Shown here in pieces: positions 6,464 to 12,498 of a DNA stretch of 12,498 nt. Location of the stretch: assembly GCA_947177675.1 (NCBI GenBank), contig CAMWVK010000018.1, forward strand, positions 1-12,498, in the 5' to 3' direction. How positions within the stretch are numbered: the first letter of the stretch is position 1; the number at the start of each line of letters is the position of its first letter. This stretch comes from an uncultured Mucispirillum sp. GTDB lineage: Bacteria; Chrysiogenota; Deferribacteres; Deferribacterales; Mucispirillaceae. Below the pieces are notes generated by a model, which saw nothing but the letters and a program-made list of their open reading frames with translations, was not told the DNA's origin and searched no databases. The translations under genes and the position numbers were made by a program.

Positions 6464-8554
6464 CTATATCATCAGTATCAATGCTATTAAAATAAGCACT
6501 AACAATGCTAAACCTAATGCCATTAATGAGAAGCCAATAAACTTAGCAATAAATGTGCGAAGTCCCGGTTTTTCATCTTCTACCATGTCATTAAGTCTGC
6601 CTTCAGCTTTAAGCCTTTCAATCCATTTAGCTCTTTCATGGTGAGCTTCTTCAACTGGAACATTACCAAGGAATATAACCATATCCATAGGGAATTTATC
6701 CAGCCTGAAATGAGAGTTAAAAAAGTGAATGGAGAAAATAAACGCCATTGCAAGTAAACCCTCATAAGTGTGGAATATAATAGCCACATTGACAGCTGAG
6801 CCCGGCAGTATAGCTGCTGACTGCACTGGGAACAGCAGGATTAAACCTGTTATACCAAATACAAATGTTCCCCAGATTTCAGCTAAATAGTCAAATTTTT
6901 CCCAGTATGCCCACCTGTCAAATACTGGTCGTGGACCTTTACCTAAGAACCATTTAAAATTAGCTTTAATATCTCTAAAATCCTGTGCGTTTGGTATAAG
7001 AGAATCTGGTCCAAAAGCTGCTTTTATAAACAGTTTACCAGAAAGCCTGCCTGTTTCTTTATCTCTTACAGCATCCCGTTTTGTCCACAGGTTTGTTACA
7101 ACATCAATTACATGTGTTGCAAAAAGCAGACCTAAAAGTAATGCAAACCAGTGGTGAATTACAGTTGAATTAATAGGACCTCCTATAAAATCTGCAACTG
7201 CATGTGCCCATGGTGCATCATAGAATTTCTGCGGCATACCTGAAAGTGATAAGCCCATAAATGATATTGCAAGACCTAAATGCTGTATTCTATGCAGCAG
7301 AGAAAATCTTTTTAAGCCTTTCTTATCATTTTTTACTGCAGCCATTGCTATTTTCCATGCTTCTGGATTTGCTCGTTTAACTAAGAATAAACGGACAGCC
7401 CACAGGATAGTATGTATTCCAAAGAATATAAATACTGCAATAACTAATGTCATCATACCAATATTTACCCAGTATAATACAGGATGGTTGTCTCTATCTT
7501 TATGGTCTGCATGGGCAATATATGTTACAAAGCTTTTTGTAGAGCCTTCATGACATTTTCCACATGTTTCTATTCTATTGCTAAGTGATAACATAGAGCG
7601 GAAATCATCACTTTTAAATATATTGTGACCACCATGACAATCTGCACATGATGCAATAGTTGGAGTCTGACCAACAGTATTTAATACATTCATTTTGCCA
7701 TGGAAGCTGGCTTCATATAAACTGCCTTTTCCCTCATGGCACTGAGTACAGCTTTCTGAGCTGACTTTTTTAGGTGACTCTACACCTTTTAATGTTGTTG
7801 TATGTGTTTTATGACAGTCTACACATAAAGGCTGTGCTTTTTTGCCCGGTTCTGGTGTATTGTAATAAAGCAGAGTTCCATCAAGCAGTGCTTTATAATT
7901 CACATCATGCACACTGCCTTCAAAAGCATTGCCTAAATCATCATGACATTTTACACAGTTTCTGTTTATCTGCATTTTATCTGCAGCATTATCTATTTTG
8001 ATATTGCTTCTGTCTATGTTTTTATTATATGTTCCATGACAGTTACGGCATGCAGGAACTTCACCAAATACAATATCTTTATGTATGCCATCTGTAAATT
8101 CTATAATATTCTGCGCACTCTGCCAGTTTTTTATCTGGTTTTTAATAATAGGTCTGCCTGAAGTTATCCAGCCTTCAACACCATCTATCATAACATAAGA
8201 ATTTTTATATCCTGCCTGCATTGCCTGTGATGCTGCTTCACCTGGCTCATAAGAAAGTCTGTTTAAGCCGTAAAAAATTAATGTTGTATTTTTATCTTTA
8301 GGTAAAGTCTGCAGCCAGTTTTTATCAGTTACAAAAATAGCTCCGTTGATATAGCCTATACTTTCACGCATTTCTTGAAAATTTACATCAACAAATGTTG
8401 CTTTTTCACCATTTAATTGGCTTTCCGCATCTGCCAGCCCTATTTGATTTACGCCCTCTATATGGGCATATCCACCCATTTCAGCTTTAGCATAAGTTGT
8501 TACAGACAGACACATTGCTATTAACAGGTAAAAAATTATCCTAATCTTCTTCAT
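6464..8554 (-). CDS. Rhodanese / hexaheme cytochrome c / cytochrome b fusion, probable quinol:cytochrome c oxidoreductase
   Basis: Likely takes electrons from menaquinol in the membrane and passes them through periplasmic hemes to MccA. The protein has 696 residues. In order: signal peptide (1-24); rhodanese-like domain (about 30-135, ending DGVEGWITSGRPI); six CXXCH motifs at C169, C200, C244, C269, C303 and C331; then a cytochrome b-type membrane domain (helices about 360-390, 418-438, 465-488, 557-580, 590-612 and 670-695). Candidate heme b ligands include H381, H421, H425, H467/H468, H481, H595 and H610. The membrane part (FSLLHRIQHL, DRWAYWEKFDYLAEIWG, FPMDMV) resembles FdnI/CbcL-like b subunits of quinone oxidoreductases. 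The rhodanese lacks its catalytic Cys (FYGLNRLSY loop). GAGAG precedes the start. Pairing with MccA is inferred from adjacency; no NrfC/NrfD genes are present here. Confidence 0.88.
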   Translation of the reverse strand: MKKIRIIFYLLIAMCLSVTTYAKAEMGGYAHIEGVNQIGLADAESQLNGEKATFVDVNFQEMRESIGYINGAIFVTDKNWLQTLPKDKNTTLIFYGLNRLSYEPGEAASQAMQAGYKNSYVMIDGVEGWITSGRPIIKNQIKNWQSAQNIIEFTDGIHKDIVFGEVPACRNCHGTYNKNIDRSNIKIDNAADKMQINRNCVKCHDDLGNAFEGSVHDVNYKALLDGTLLYYNTPEPGKKAQPLCVDCHKTHTTTLKGVESPKKVSSESCTQCHEGKGSLYEASFHGKMNVLNTVGQTPTIASCADCHGGHNIFKSDDFRSMLSLSNRIETCGKCHEGSTKSFVTYIAHADHKDRDNHPVLYWVNIGMMTLVIAVFIFFGIHTILWAVRLFLVKRANPEAWKIAMAAVKNDKKGLKRFSLLHRIQHLGLAISFMGLSLSGMPQKFYDAPWAHAVADFIGGPINSTVIHHWFALLLGLLFATHVIDVVTNLWTKRDAVRDKETGRLSGKLFIKAAFGPDSLIPNAQDFRDIKANFKWFLGKGPRPVFDRWAYWEKFDYLAEIWGTFVFGITGLILLFPVQSAAILPGSAVNVAIIFHTYEGLLAMAFIFSIHFFNSHFRLDKFPMDMVIFLGNVPVEEAHHERAKWIERLKAEGRLNDMVEDEKPGLRTFIAKFIGFSLMALGLALLVLILIALILMI

Positions 8555-8578
8555 AACAATCTCTCATTATCTAGTTAA

Positions 8579-8610
8579 GGTGCTTGAATAAATTTAATTC
8601 TTCAAGCACC
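8579..8610 (-). terminator. Hairpin between mccA and the cytochrome fusion gene (partial terminator or mRNA stabiliser)
   Basis: A perfect 10-bp stem GGTGCTTGAA (8579-8588) / TTCAAGCACC (8601-8610) with a 12-nt loop, 31 nt after the mccA stop. On the minus strand it is followed by TTAACTAG rather than a T-run. That fits 3'-end protection of mccA mRNA or weak termination better than full termination. Confidence 0.6.
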
Positions 8611-8641
8611 ATAATCTTATACACAATCTTTAAAGTAACTA

Positions 8642-10612
8642 TTAATTAGCTTTAAGGATATTTTGAGCCTGTTGAATATAAACTAATGCTTCGCTAACTA
8701 TTTTGTTAGAATAAGCTGGTCCATGAACCCCCCAGGAGCCATCTTTTTCAAGTTTATTTACTATTTCCTGAGCTTGTTTAGTAAGCAGTATGATTTCTGC
8801 TTTTTTATCAACTGGTAATAATGTGTTATCAGCTAAACCTCTATCAATAGCTTTAATACCTGATTTGATTTTTTCATAATTATCTTTTACAGGCTGCTGC
8901 CATTTCATTACATCATTATATACCTGCTCCTGATTGTAGTATTTAAGTTTATCAGGCAAAGTAGATTGAACTGGGCTGTGACATCCGCTTGCACCAGGAC
9001 CAACAATATTTACATCGCTGAAACTTGTTCTGCCGCATGCCCACATTAAGTCTACAAAAAAGTGACCTTTTTCATCTCTTGCAATAGTCCAGCCTTTAGT
9101 AGATGCTTTTCTTGGCTGACCTTCAGGTGGATTTAATGTTTTAGCAGTTTTATCTACTTTAATATTCCAAATGTGTGATGCACGAACATTATCAGCAAGT
9201 GCATGGTCTGGGAATTGAACTGCACCAAAGTTTTCGCAACTCATCATGTTAGGCATATGACATGCTGTGCATCTATCTTCTGCATGTATTCCACCTGGTT
9301 TAAAGAATTCTTTTTGTGTTTTGTGGCAGTCTGTACATTCTTTTTTAAGACCAGTTAAAGTATATTCATCTTTCCAGTCATTTTTAGTAACCATATGTGG
9401 GTCATGGCATGTATTACATCTCATACCTTTATCATAGTGAACAGAGTTATAAAGCTGAGAACCTTCTGTTCCGCATGATGGGCATGAAGATTTAAAGTAG
9501 CTGTTAAATACTTTTGTTGGGTTAGCTTTTGCATCTGCTTCATTGTATTGAAAACGCTGGTGGCATCTTTCACAGTTAGAAGGCATACCAGCACCTCTTG
9601 CACCATATAAGTGAGCACCTGCACCGTGACATTCTTCGCAGGAAATACCTTTACTTATTGTGTGTTTGCGTAATTCTTCTCTGTTACCAAGTGCATCATA
9701 GAATTCATCTATACTTTTGAAATCAAATTTATAAGTATGGCATACTTCGCAATATGCTGAACCAGGCTGAAAGCCAAAGGATTCTCTGTTTTTAGCAGAA
9801 TATGAGTTTGTTCCCCATACAGTTGAACCGCTTGGACCAAAATCTTCCATTTTAGTTGGAAAGTCTGGTATAAAAGCAGCAATTTTTTTAGTCATTTCTG
9901 GTGTTAAATGTTCTGACCATAGTCTTGAAAACTGGTTACCACCTGCAACTATTTTACTTGTTTTGTCTCCTAGTCTTCCCCCTTCTACATGATATGTTCC
10001 CCTGACAACCCATTTATCAAGAAAGCCATATTTAGTTCTAGGTGTACCAAGTACAAATAATACATCTTCTGGATATATGCCCATTGGAAGAATAGACGAT
10101 TCTGTGCCATACATTTTCTTTTTTGGGTCACCATTAACTTCATCAAGTTCTTCTGGAAATCTAACAACTTTTGCATGTCTTGACTTTTTCCACTGTTCAT
10201 ATTGAGCAGGGTGACATTCTGCACATTTTTCTGGTCCGATAAATTTGTTAGGATAGTCTAATGTTGTTTCATAAGCAAGTCTGTAAGTAACTGCTGTATA
10301 TTCAACATTGTTTCTTTTAGCAACAGCAGGTCCGCCGTTAATTTCAGAAAACTCTTCCAACCTGTCGCTTAATTTTGGTTTACCAACTAAGCGGCCCTCT
10401 TTTTCATACTGAAAAATAGGATGTTTTTTCTTTAATACATCAAACAGAGTTTTTTCCTGTTCAATATATTCGCCTAATGTTCTAGGCTTTTGAAAATTCT
10501 GTTCCTGTGCATTAGCCTGCATAGTCAGGAAACAGAATAAAAGACACATAATCATTGCAATAAGATTATGAATCTTTGACACAAATAGACTCGCAATGAA
10601 CTCCTTATTCAT
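8642..10612 (-). CDS. mccA: MccA/SirA-type octaheme sulfite reductase
   Basis: Periplasmic terminal reductase reducing sulfite to sulfide with six electrons at a heme c-copper site. The protein has 656 residues with a signal peptide (cleavage about MQANA/QEQ, residue 35). Seven CXXCH motifs lie at C130, C288, C325, C347, C399, C426 and C448. An unconventional C526-x17-C544-H545 (from MWACGRTS to ASGCHSP) gives the eighth heme. A long-spaced CXnCH (CX15CH in Wolinella) is diagnostic of MccA. Mature-chain cysteines outside heme motifs are C377, C380 (CPSCG, lacking the His) and C459; in characterised MccA two cysteines bind the active-site Cu(I). The C-terminus (about 560-655) is helical. Start: GGGGAGG at 10618-10624, 5 nt before ATG. 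It is first in the cluster, followed by its electron donor, copper chaperones and heme lyase. Sulfite as substrate is family knowledge, not shown by sequence. Confidence 0.95.
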   Translation of the reverse strand: MNKEFIASLFVSKIHNLIAMIMCLLFCFLTMQANAQEQNFQKPRTLGEYIEQEKTLFDVLKKKHPIFQYEKEGRLVGKPKLSDRLEEFSEINGGPAVAKRNNVEYTAVTYRLAYETTLDYPNKFIGPEKCAECHPAQYEQWKKSRHAKVVRFPEELDEVNGDPKKKMYGTESSILPMGIYPEDVLFVLGTPRTKYGFLDKWVVRGTYHVEGGRLGDKTSKIVAGGNQFSRLWSEHLTPEMTKKIAAFIPDFPTKMEDFGPSGSTVWGTNSYSAKNRESFGFQPGSAYCEVCHTYKFDFKSIDEFYDALGNREELRKHTISKGISCEECHGAGAHLYGARGAGMPSNCERCHQRFQYNEADAKANPTKVFNSYFKSSCPSCGTEGSQLYNSVHYDKGMRCNTCHDPHMVTKNDWKDEYTLTGLKKECTDCHKTQKEFFKPGGIHAEDRCTACHMPNMMSCENFGAVQFPDHALADNVRASHIWNIKVDKTAKTLNPPEGQPRKASTKGWTIARDEKGHFFVDLMWACGRTSFSDVNIVGPGASGCHSPVQSTLPDKLKYYNQEQVYNDVMKWQQPVKDNYEKIKSGIKAIDRGLADNTLLPVDKKAEIILLTKQAQEIVNKLEKDGSWGVHGPAYSNKIVSEALVYIQQAQNILKAN

Positions 10613-10617
10613 ATAAA

Positions 10618-10624
10618 CCTCCCC
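10618..10624 (-). promoter_or_regulatory. Strong ribosome binding site of mccA
   Basis: GGGGAGG lies 5 nt before the ATG at 10612. It is the most purine-rich and longest SD match in the window, fitting high expression of a respiratory enzyme, and it fixes the start ahead of the in-frame Met20 alternative. Confidence 0.8.
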
Positions 10625-10661
10625 TGTTTTAGAATAACAATGAAAATTAGAATTGCTTCAA

Positions 10662-10674
10662 AGTTAATTTAACT
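10662..10674. promoter_or_regulatory. Palindrome in the mccA leader, possible operator
   Basis: A perfect 13-bp palindrome AGTTAA-T-TTAACT lies about 20-33 nt after the predicted mccA start site. Such a position suits a repressor site. In an AT-rich leader it could also be chance. Confidence 0.3.
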
Positions 10675-10684
10675 GTTTTGGAAA

Positions 10685-10699
10685 ATCTATTTCATAGAT
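10685..10699. promoter_or_regulatory. Inverted repeat overlapping the predicted mccA transcription start
   Basis: ATCTAT-TTC-ATAGAT spans the predicted +1 (about 10695), just downstream of the -10. It could be an operator or a small 5' hairpin. The regulator is unknown and only 6 bp per arm are seen. Confidence 0.35.
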
Positions 10700-10701
10700 G
10701 T

Positions 10702-10730
10702 AGTATATGAATTAAATTATAATTTATCAA
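10702..10730 (-). promoter_or_regulatory. Promoter of the mcc cluster
   Basis: On the minus strand TTGATA (10725-10730), a 17-nt spacer and TATACT (10702-10707) predict a start near 10695 and a leader of about 83 nt before mccA. It is the only good promoter found for the seven-gene cluster. The remaining gene-free DNA from 10731 to about 10894 is AT-rich, with nothing recognisable. Confidence 0.65.
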
Positions 10731-10894
10731 TAAAAATTATTTTCTCTTTCTTTATAAGCTGCTCTACATAATATCTATACATTTAATATTTTAAGATTTT
10801 CCTGTATTAAAACATTAAAATATTATGAAAAATGACTATTTTAAATAAACTTTAGCATGTAAATTGATTTTATAATATATTTTGTTAAAATATG

Positions 10895-10913
10895 ACACTT
10901 TTTATTGAAGTGT
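10895..10913 (-). terminator. Weak hairpin at the end of the glycosyltransferase gene
   Basis: ACACTT (10895-10900) and AAGTGT (10908-10913) can pair around a 7-nt loop that includes the stop codon. On the minus strand it is followed by CATATTTT. Termination, if any, would be weak, but no better terminator is seen before the mcc promoter. Confidence 0.35.
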
Positions 10914-11678
10914 TAAAAAAGGACTGATTATGTGTTTTTTTCTTTTTATTTCGTTCAGTATAGCTTTTTTTGAATTTAAATCAATAGAATTATTAATATC
11001 TCTATACAATTTCTCTAAAATTTCATATCTTATATACTCTATATGCTTAATATCAGCACTTAAACTGTTTTCTTCAACTGCTCTTTTTATAATAAGCTTT
11101 TTTTCTAAGTATCCTATTTTATATTTTAGAGCAAATCTTAAAGATATTTCATAATCTTCGCATACTTTTAAATTTTCATCAAAATATCCAGCCTCATCAA
11201 ATACTGATTTATGAACTATTAAAGATGAAGGACTTATTCTGCATTTATCAAGTATTTTATCAAAAATATATCCACCATATCTCTTATTACTTTTTCCCTG
11301 ATTTACCCACCTGTCTTTTCTATACCAAAATTCATCAGTGTGGCTTATCAGCAAATTATTTTCAGACATATACTTTATCTGATATTCAAGTTTTTTAGGA
11401 AGAAATAAGTCATCAGAATCTAGAAAAGCAATATATTCACCTTGTGCTGCTTTTATACCAGTGTTTCTTGCAAAACTAACACCCTTGTTTTCATCTAATT
11501 TTATTAAGCGGACATGCTGCATATAGTTTTTTAGATATGAAACCATATCAAAAGAAGAGCCGTCATCAATAACAATTATCTCTGACGGCTTAACTGACTG
11601 TATTAATACACTTTCTACTGCATCTCTAACTGAAAAAGTCCTGTTATATACAGGAATAATAACAGATATAGAATACAT
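10902..11678 (-). CDS. Family 2 glycosyltransferase
   Basis: Cytoplasmic GT-A-fold enzyme transferring a sugar from a nucleotide-sugar donor to an unknown acceptor, perhaps in surface polysaccharide synthesis. The protein has 258 residues, a usual length for a single catalytic domain. Visible motifs: VSVIIPVYNR-type N-terminus (here SVIIPVYNR, 5-13), nucleotide-binding VIDDGS at 36-41, GVSFARNTGI at 66-75, the metal-binding FLDSDD at 85-90 (D87-S-D89) and the acceptor-side CEDYEISLRF at 173-182 with a likely catalytic Asp. There is no signal peptide or membrane helix. The start lies 5 nt after the end of the upstream regulator gene, with only a poor SD, so the two are probably co-transcribed. 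Donor and acceptor cannot be read from sequence, and no other polysaccharide genes are nearby. Confidence 0.92.
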   Translation of the reverse strand: MYSISVIIPVYNRTFSVRDAVESVLIQSVKPSEIIVIDDGSSFDMVSYLKNYMQHVRLIKLDENKGVSFARNTGIKAAQGEYIAFLDSDDLFLPKKLEYQIKYMSENNLLISHTDEFWYRKDRWVNQGKSNKRYGGYIFDKILDKCRISPSSLIVHKSVFDEAGYFDENLKVCEDYEISLRFALKYKIGYLEKKLIIKRAVEENSLSADIKHIEYIRYEILEKLYRDINNSIDLNSKKAILNEIKRKKHIISPFLTLQ

Positions 11679-11683
11679 AGCTT

Positions 11684-12133
11684 TTATATTTTATGAACTC
11701 TGTTAACCATAGTTGAAAAAACTAATATTGTATTTGTGCTTGCAACTCCTGGAAGCTCTCTTAACTTACGAATGATACCTGCCAGCGTATTAGTATTTTT
11801 AGTGATTACTTTTAAAAGAAGTGTAAAATCACCTGTTACATGGTAACATTCTACTATATCTTCATCTACATTTTTAAAAATATTTTCAAAATCATCAATA
11901 TATACAGGATTATCCATAACAACACCAATAAAAGCAACCATATCAAAACCCATTTTGCGATAGTCTACTCTTGCAGTATAGTCATAAATTATACCGTCAC
12001 TTTCCATTTTCTTTATTCTGTCAATAACAGAAGGGGGTTTCATACCAACTTCTTTAGCAATATCAGTATATGATATTCTGCCATTTTCTATAAGCATATT
12101 CAAAATTTGTATATCTATAGAATCAAGAGCCAT
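11684..12133 (-). CDS. Lrp/AsnC-family transcriptional regulator
   Basis: DNA-binding regulator that usually senses an amino acid or other small molecule. The protein has 149 residues, normal for the family. The N-terminal winged HTH is at about 4-58 (DSIDIQILNMLIENGRISYTDIA, then VGMKPPSVIDRIKKMESDGII). A RAM/effector domain spans about 65-147, with the hallmark VTGDFTLLLKV (99-109) and the LRELPGV segment (124-130). Start: GAGG at 12140-12143, 6 nt before ATG. It is divergent from purC and directly upstream of a glycosyltransferase gene. Its targets are unknown; autoregulation or action on the shared purC-facing region is possible but only inferred. The class is secure. Confidence 0.95.
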   Translation of the reverse strand: MALDSIDIQILNMLIENGRISYTDIAKEVGMKPPSVIDRIKKMESDGIIYDYTARVDYRKMGFDMVAFIGVVMDNPVYIDDFENIFKNVDEDIVECYHVTGDFTLLLKVITKNTNTLAGIIRKLRELPGVASTNTILVFSTMVNRVHKI

Positions 12134-12163
12134 ATTTTACCTCACTTTTTAAATAATTAATTA

Positions 12164-12192
12164 TATATAAACCAAATTATTTTATATTTCAA
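12164..12192 (-). promoter_or_regulatory. Possible promoter of the Lrp-family gene
   Basis: On the minus strand TTGAAA (12187-12192), a 17-nt spacer and TATATA (12164-12169) predict a start near 12157, about 24 nt before the ATG. The surroundings are very AT-rich, so chance matches are likely. Confidence 0.4.
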
Positions 12193-12276
12193 GTAAAGAG
12201 TTAATTTTTTTTGTATAATTTTATGTTTTTCCATAAAAATTAATCTTATATAATATATTTTTTCACTTTTGTATTT

Positions 12277-12311
12277 TTATATAGAAAAATTGTGGTGTAT
12301 ATAATTATAAT
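12277..12311 (+). promoter_or_regulatory. Possible purC promoter
   Basis: Two overlapping TATAAT hexamers (12300-12305 and 12306-12311) lie 53-64 nt before the purC start. The best -35 for the first is only TTATAT (12277-12282) at 17 nt spacing, so assignment is weak. Confidence 0.3.
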
Positions 12312-12352
12312 TCTTGATTTTAATTGAGAAAAATATTATCAATATAAATTGC

Positions 12353-12359
12353 GAGGTGA
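12353..12359 (+). promoter_or_regulatory. Ribosome binding site of purC
   Basis: GAGGTGA lies 4 nt before the ATG at 12364 and supports this start over the in-frame ATG at 12376. Confidence 0.7.
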
Positions 12360-12363
12360 ATGT

Positions 12364-12498
12364 ATGAATATAGTAATGAAAACAGAATTTCCTGATTTAA
12401 AACTTGCAGGCAGAGGAAAAGTCAGAGATATTTATGAGTTAGGTGATAAATTTTTAATAGTTTCAACTGACAGACGATCTGCTGTTGATGTAATACTT
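12364..12498 (+). CDS. purC: Phosphoribosylaminoimidazole-succinocarboxamide (SAICAR) synthase, N-terminal part, cut by the window edge
   Basis: Cytoplasmic purine biosynthesis enzyme joining CAIR and aspartate with ATP to form SAICAR. Only the first 45 codons are present. The N-terminal signature is clear: [13 protein letters not shown] (residues 17-29) followed by [16 protein letters not shown], which corresponds to the family's usual GKVRDIYE...ATDRISAFDV. The substitutions DRRSAVD for DRISAFD are unusual but lie in an otherwise typical context. GAGGTGA supports the chosen ATG. It is divergent from the Lrp-family gene. The catalytic core lies beyond the edge, so completeness cannot be judged. 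Confidence 0.93.
   Translation, partial: MNIVMKTEFPDLKLAGRGKVRDIYELGDKFLIVSTDRRSAVDVIL

Noticed and set aside
6580..6789. 69-codon minus-strand frame within the cytochrome fusion gene
   Set aside because: Same-strand frame-shifted shadow of the C-terminal membrane domain with no start signals.
7774..8161. Two plus-strand open frames inside the cytochrome fusion gene
   Set aside because: Antisense to a clearly coding multiheme region; the His/Cys-rich products are just the reverse complement of heme motifs.
9470..9485. Ninth heme motif at C377-C380 of MccA
   Set aside because: The residue after the second Cys is Gly, not His, so it is not a c-type heme site.
9421..10224. Two minus-strand frames inside mccA
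   Set aside because: Out-of-frame shadows of mccA; the main frame retains all heme motifs.
8642..10612. Reading the multiheme protein as NrfA nitrite reductase or hydroxylamine oxidoreductase
   Set aside because: There is no CXXCK motif, and seven CXXCH plus a CX17CH match MccA instead.
10930..12073. Plus-strand frames opposite the glycosyltransferase and Lrp-family genes
   Set aside because: Low-complexity Phe/Ile/Ser-rich products that arise from the AT-rich antisense strand of conserved genes.
12134..12363. Riboswitch or Lrp operator in the lrp-purC spacer
   Set aside because: The spacer is simply AT-rich; I could not see a purine riboswitch core or a convincing repeated operator.

Overview
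The window comes from a low-GC (roughly 30% by eye) bacterium that respires anaerobically with multiheme c-type cytochromes. A compact type II-C-like Cas9, a fused CcsBA (System II) cytochrome c synthase and an MccA-type octaheme sulfite reductase together fit an epsilonproteobacterium (Campylobacterota) or a Deferribacterota relative such as a gut-associated lineage. This placement is inference; no rRNA or other phylogenetic marker is present.

Left edge (1-1300): the first 367 codons of a cas9 gene run leftward off the window. Directly upstream and divergent lies a compact, unannotated small-RNA gene with a -35/-10 promoter, an anti-repeat-like segment, a nexus-like hairpin and an intrinsic terminator. 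This is the probable tracrRNA. No CRISPR array, cas1 or cas2 is in the window.

Centre (1361-10730, all on the minus strand): a seven-gene respiratory sulfite reduction cluster. In transcription order it encodes MccA (seven CXXCH motifs plus one CX17CH), a rhodanese/hexaheme cytochrome c/membrane cytochrome b fusion, a PCuAC copper chaperone, a small membrane-anchored Cys/Met-containing protein, a Sco copper chaperone, a lipoprotein thioredoxin and a CcsBA heme lyase. The logic is coherent. The fusion protein would pass menaquinol electrons to periplasmic MccA. The chaperones and thioredoxin would deliver Cu(I) and keep thiols reduced for the heme-copper active site. CcsBA would attach heme, including at the unconventional motif. 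No NrfC/NrfD-type (MccC/MccD) quinol dehydrogenase or MccB-type isomerase is seen, so the electron-entry module differs from the described Wolinella system. Strong intergenic hairpins follow the first and second genes, no promoter is visible after the second, and the last gene ends in an intrinsic terminator.

Right part (10902-12498): a family 2 glycosyltransferase and an Lrp/AsnC regulator lie 5 bp apart on the minus strand. They are divergent from the start of purC, which runs off the right edge.
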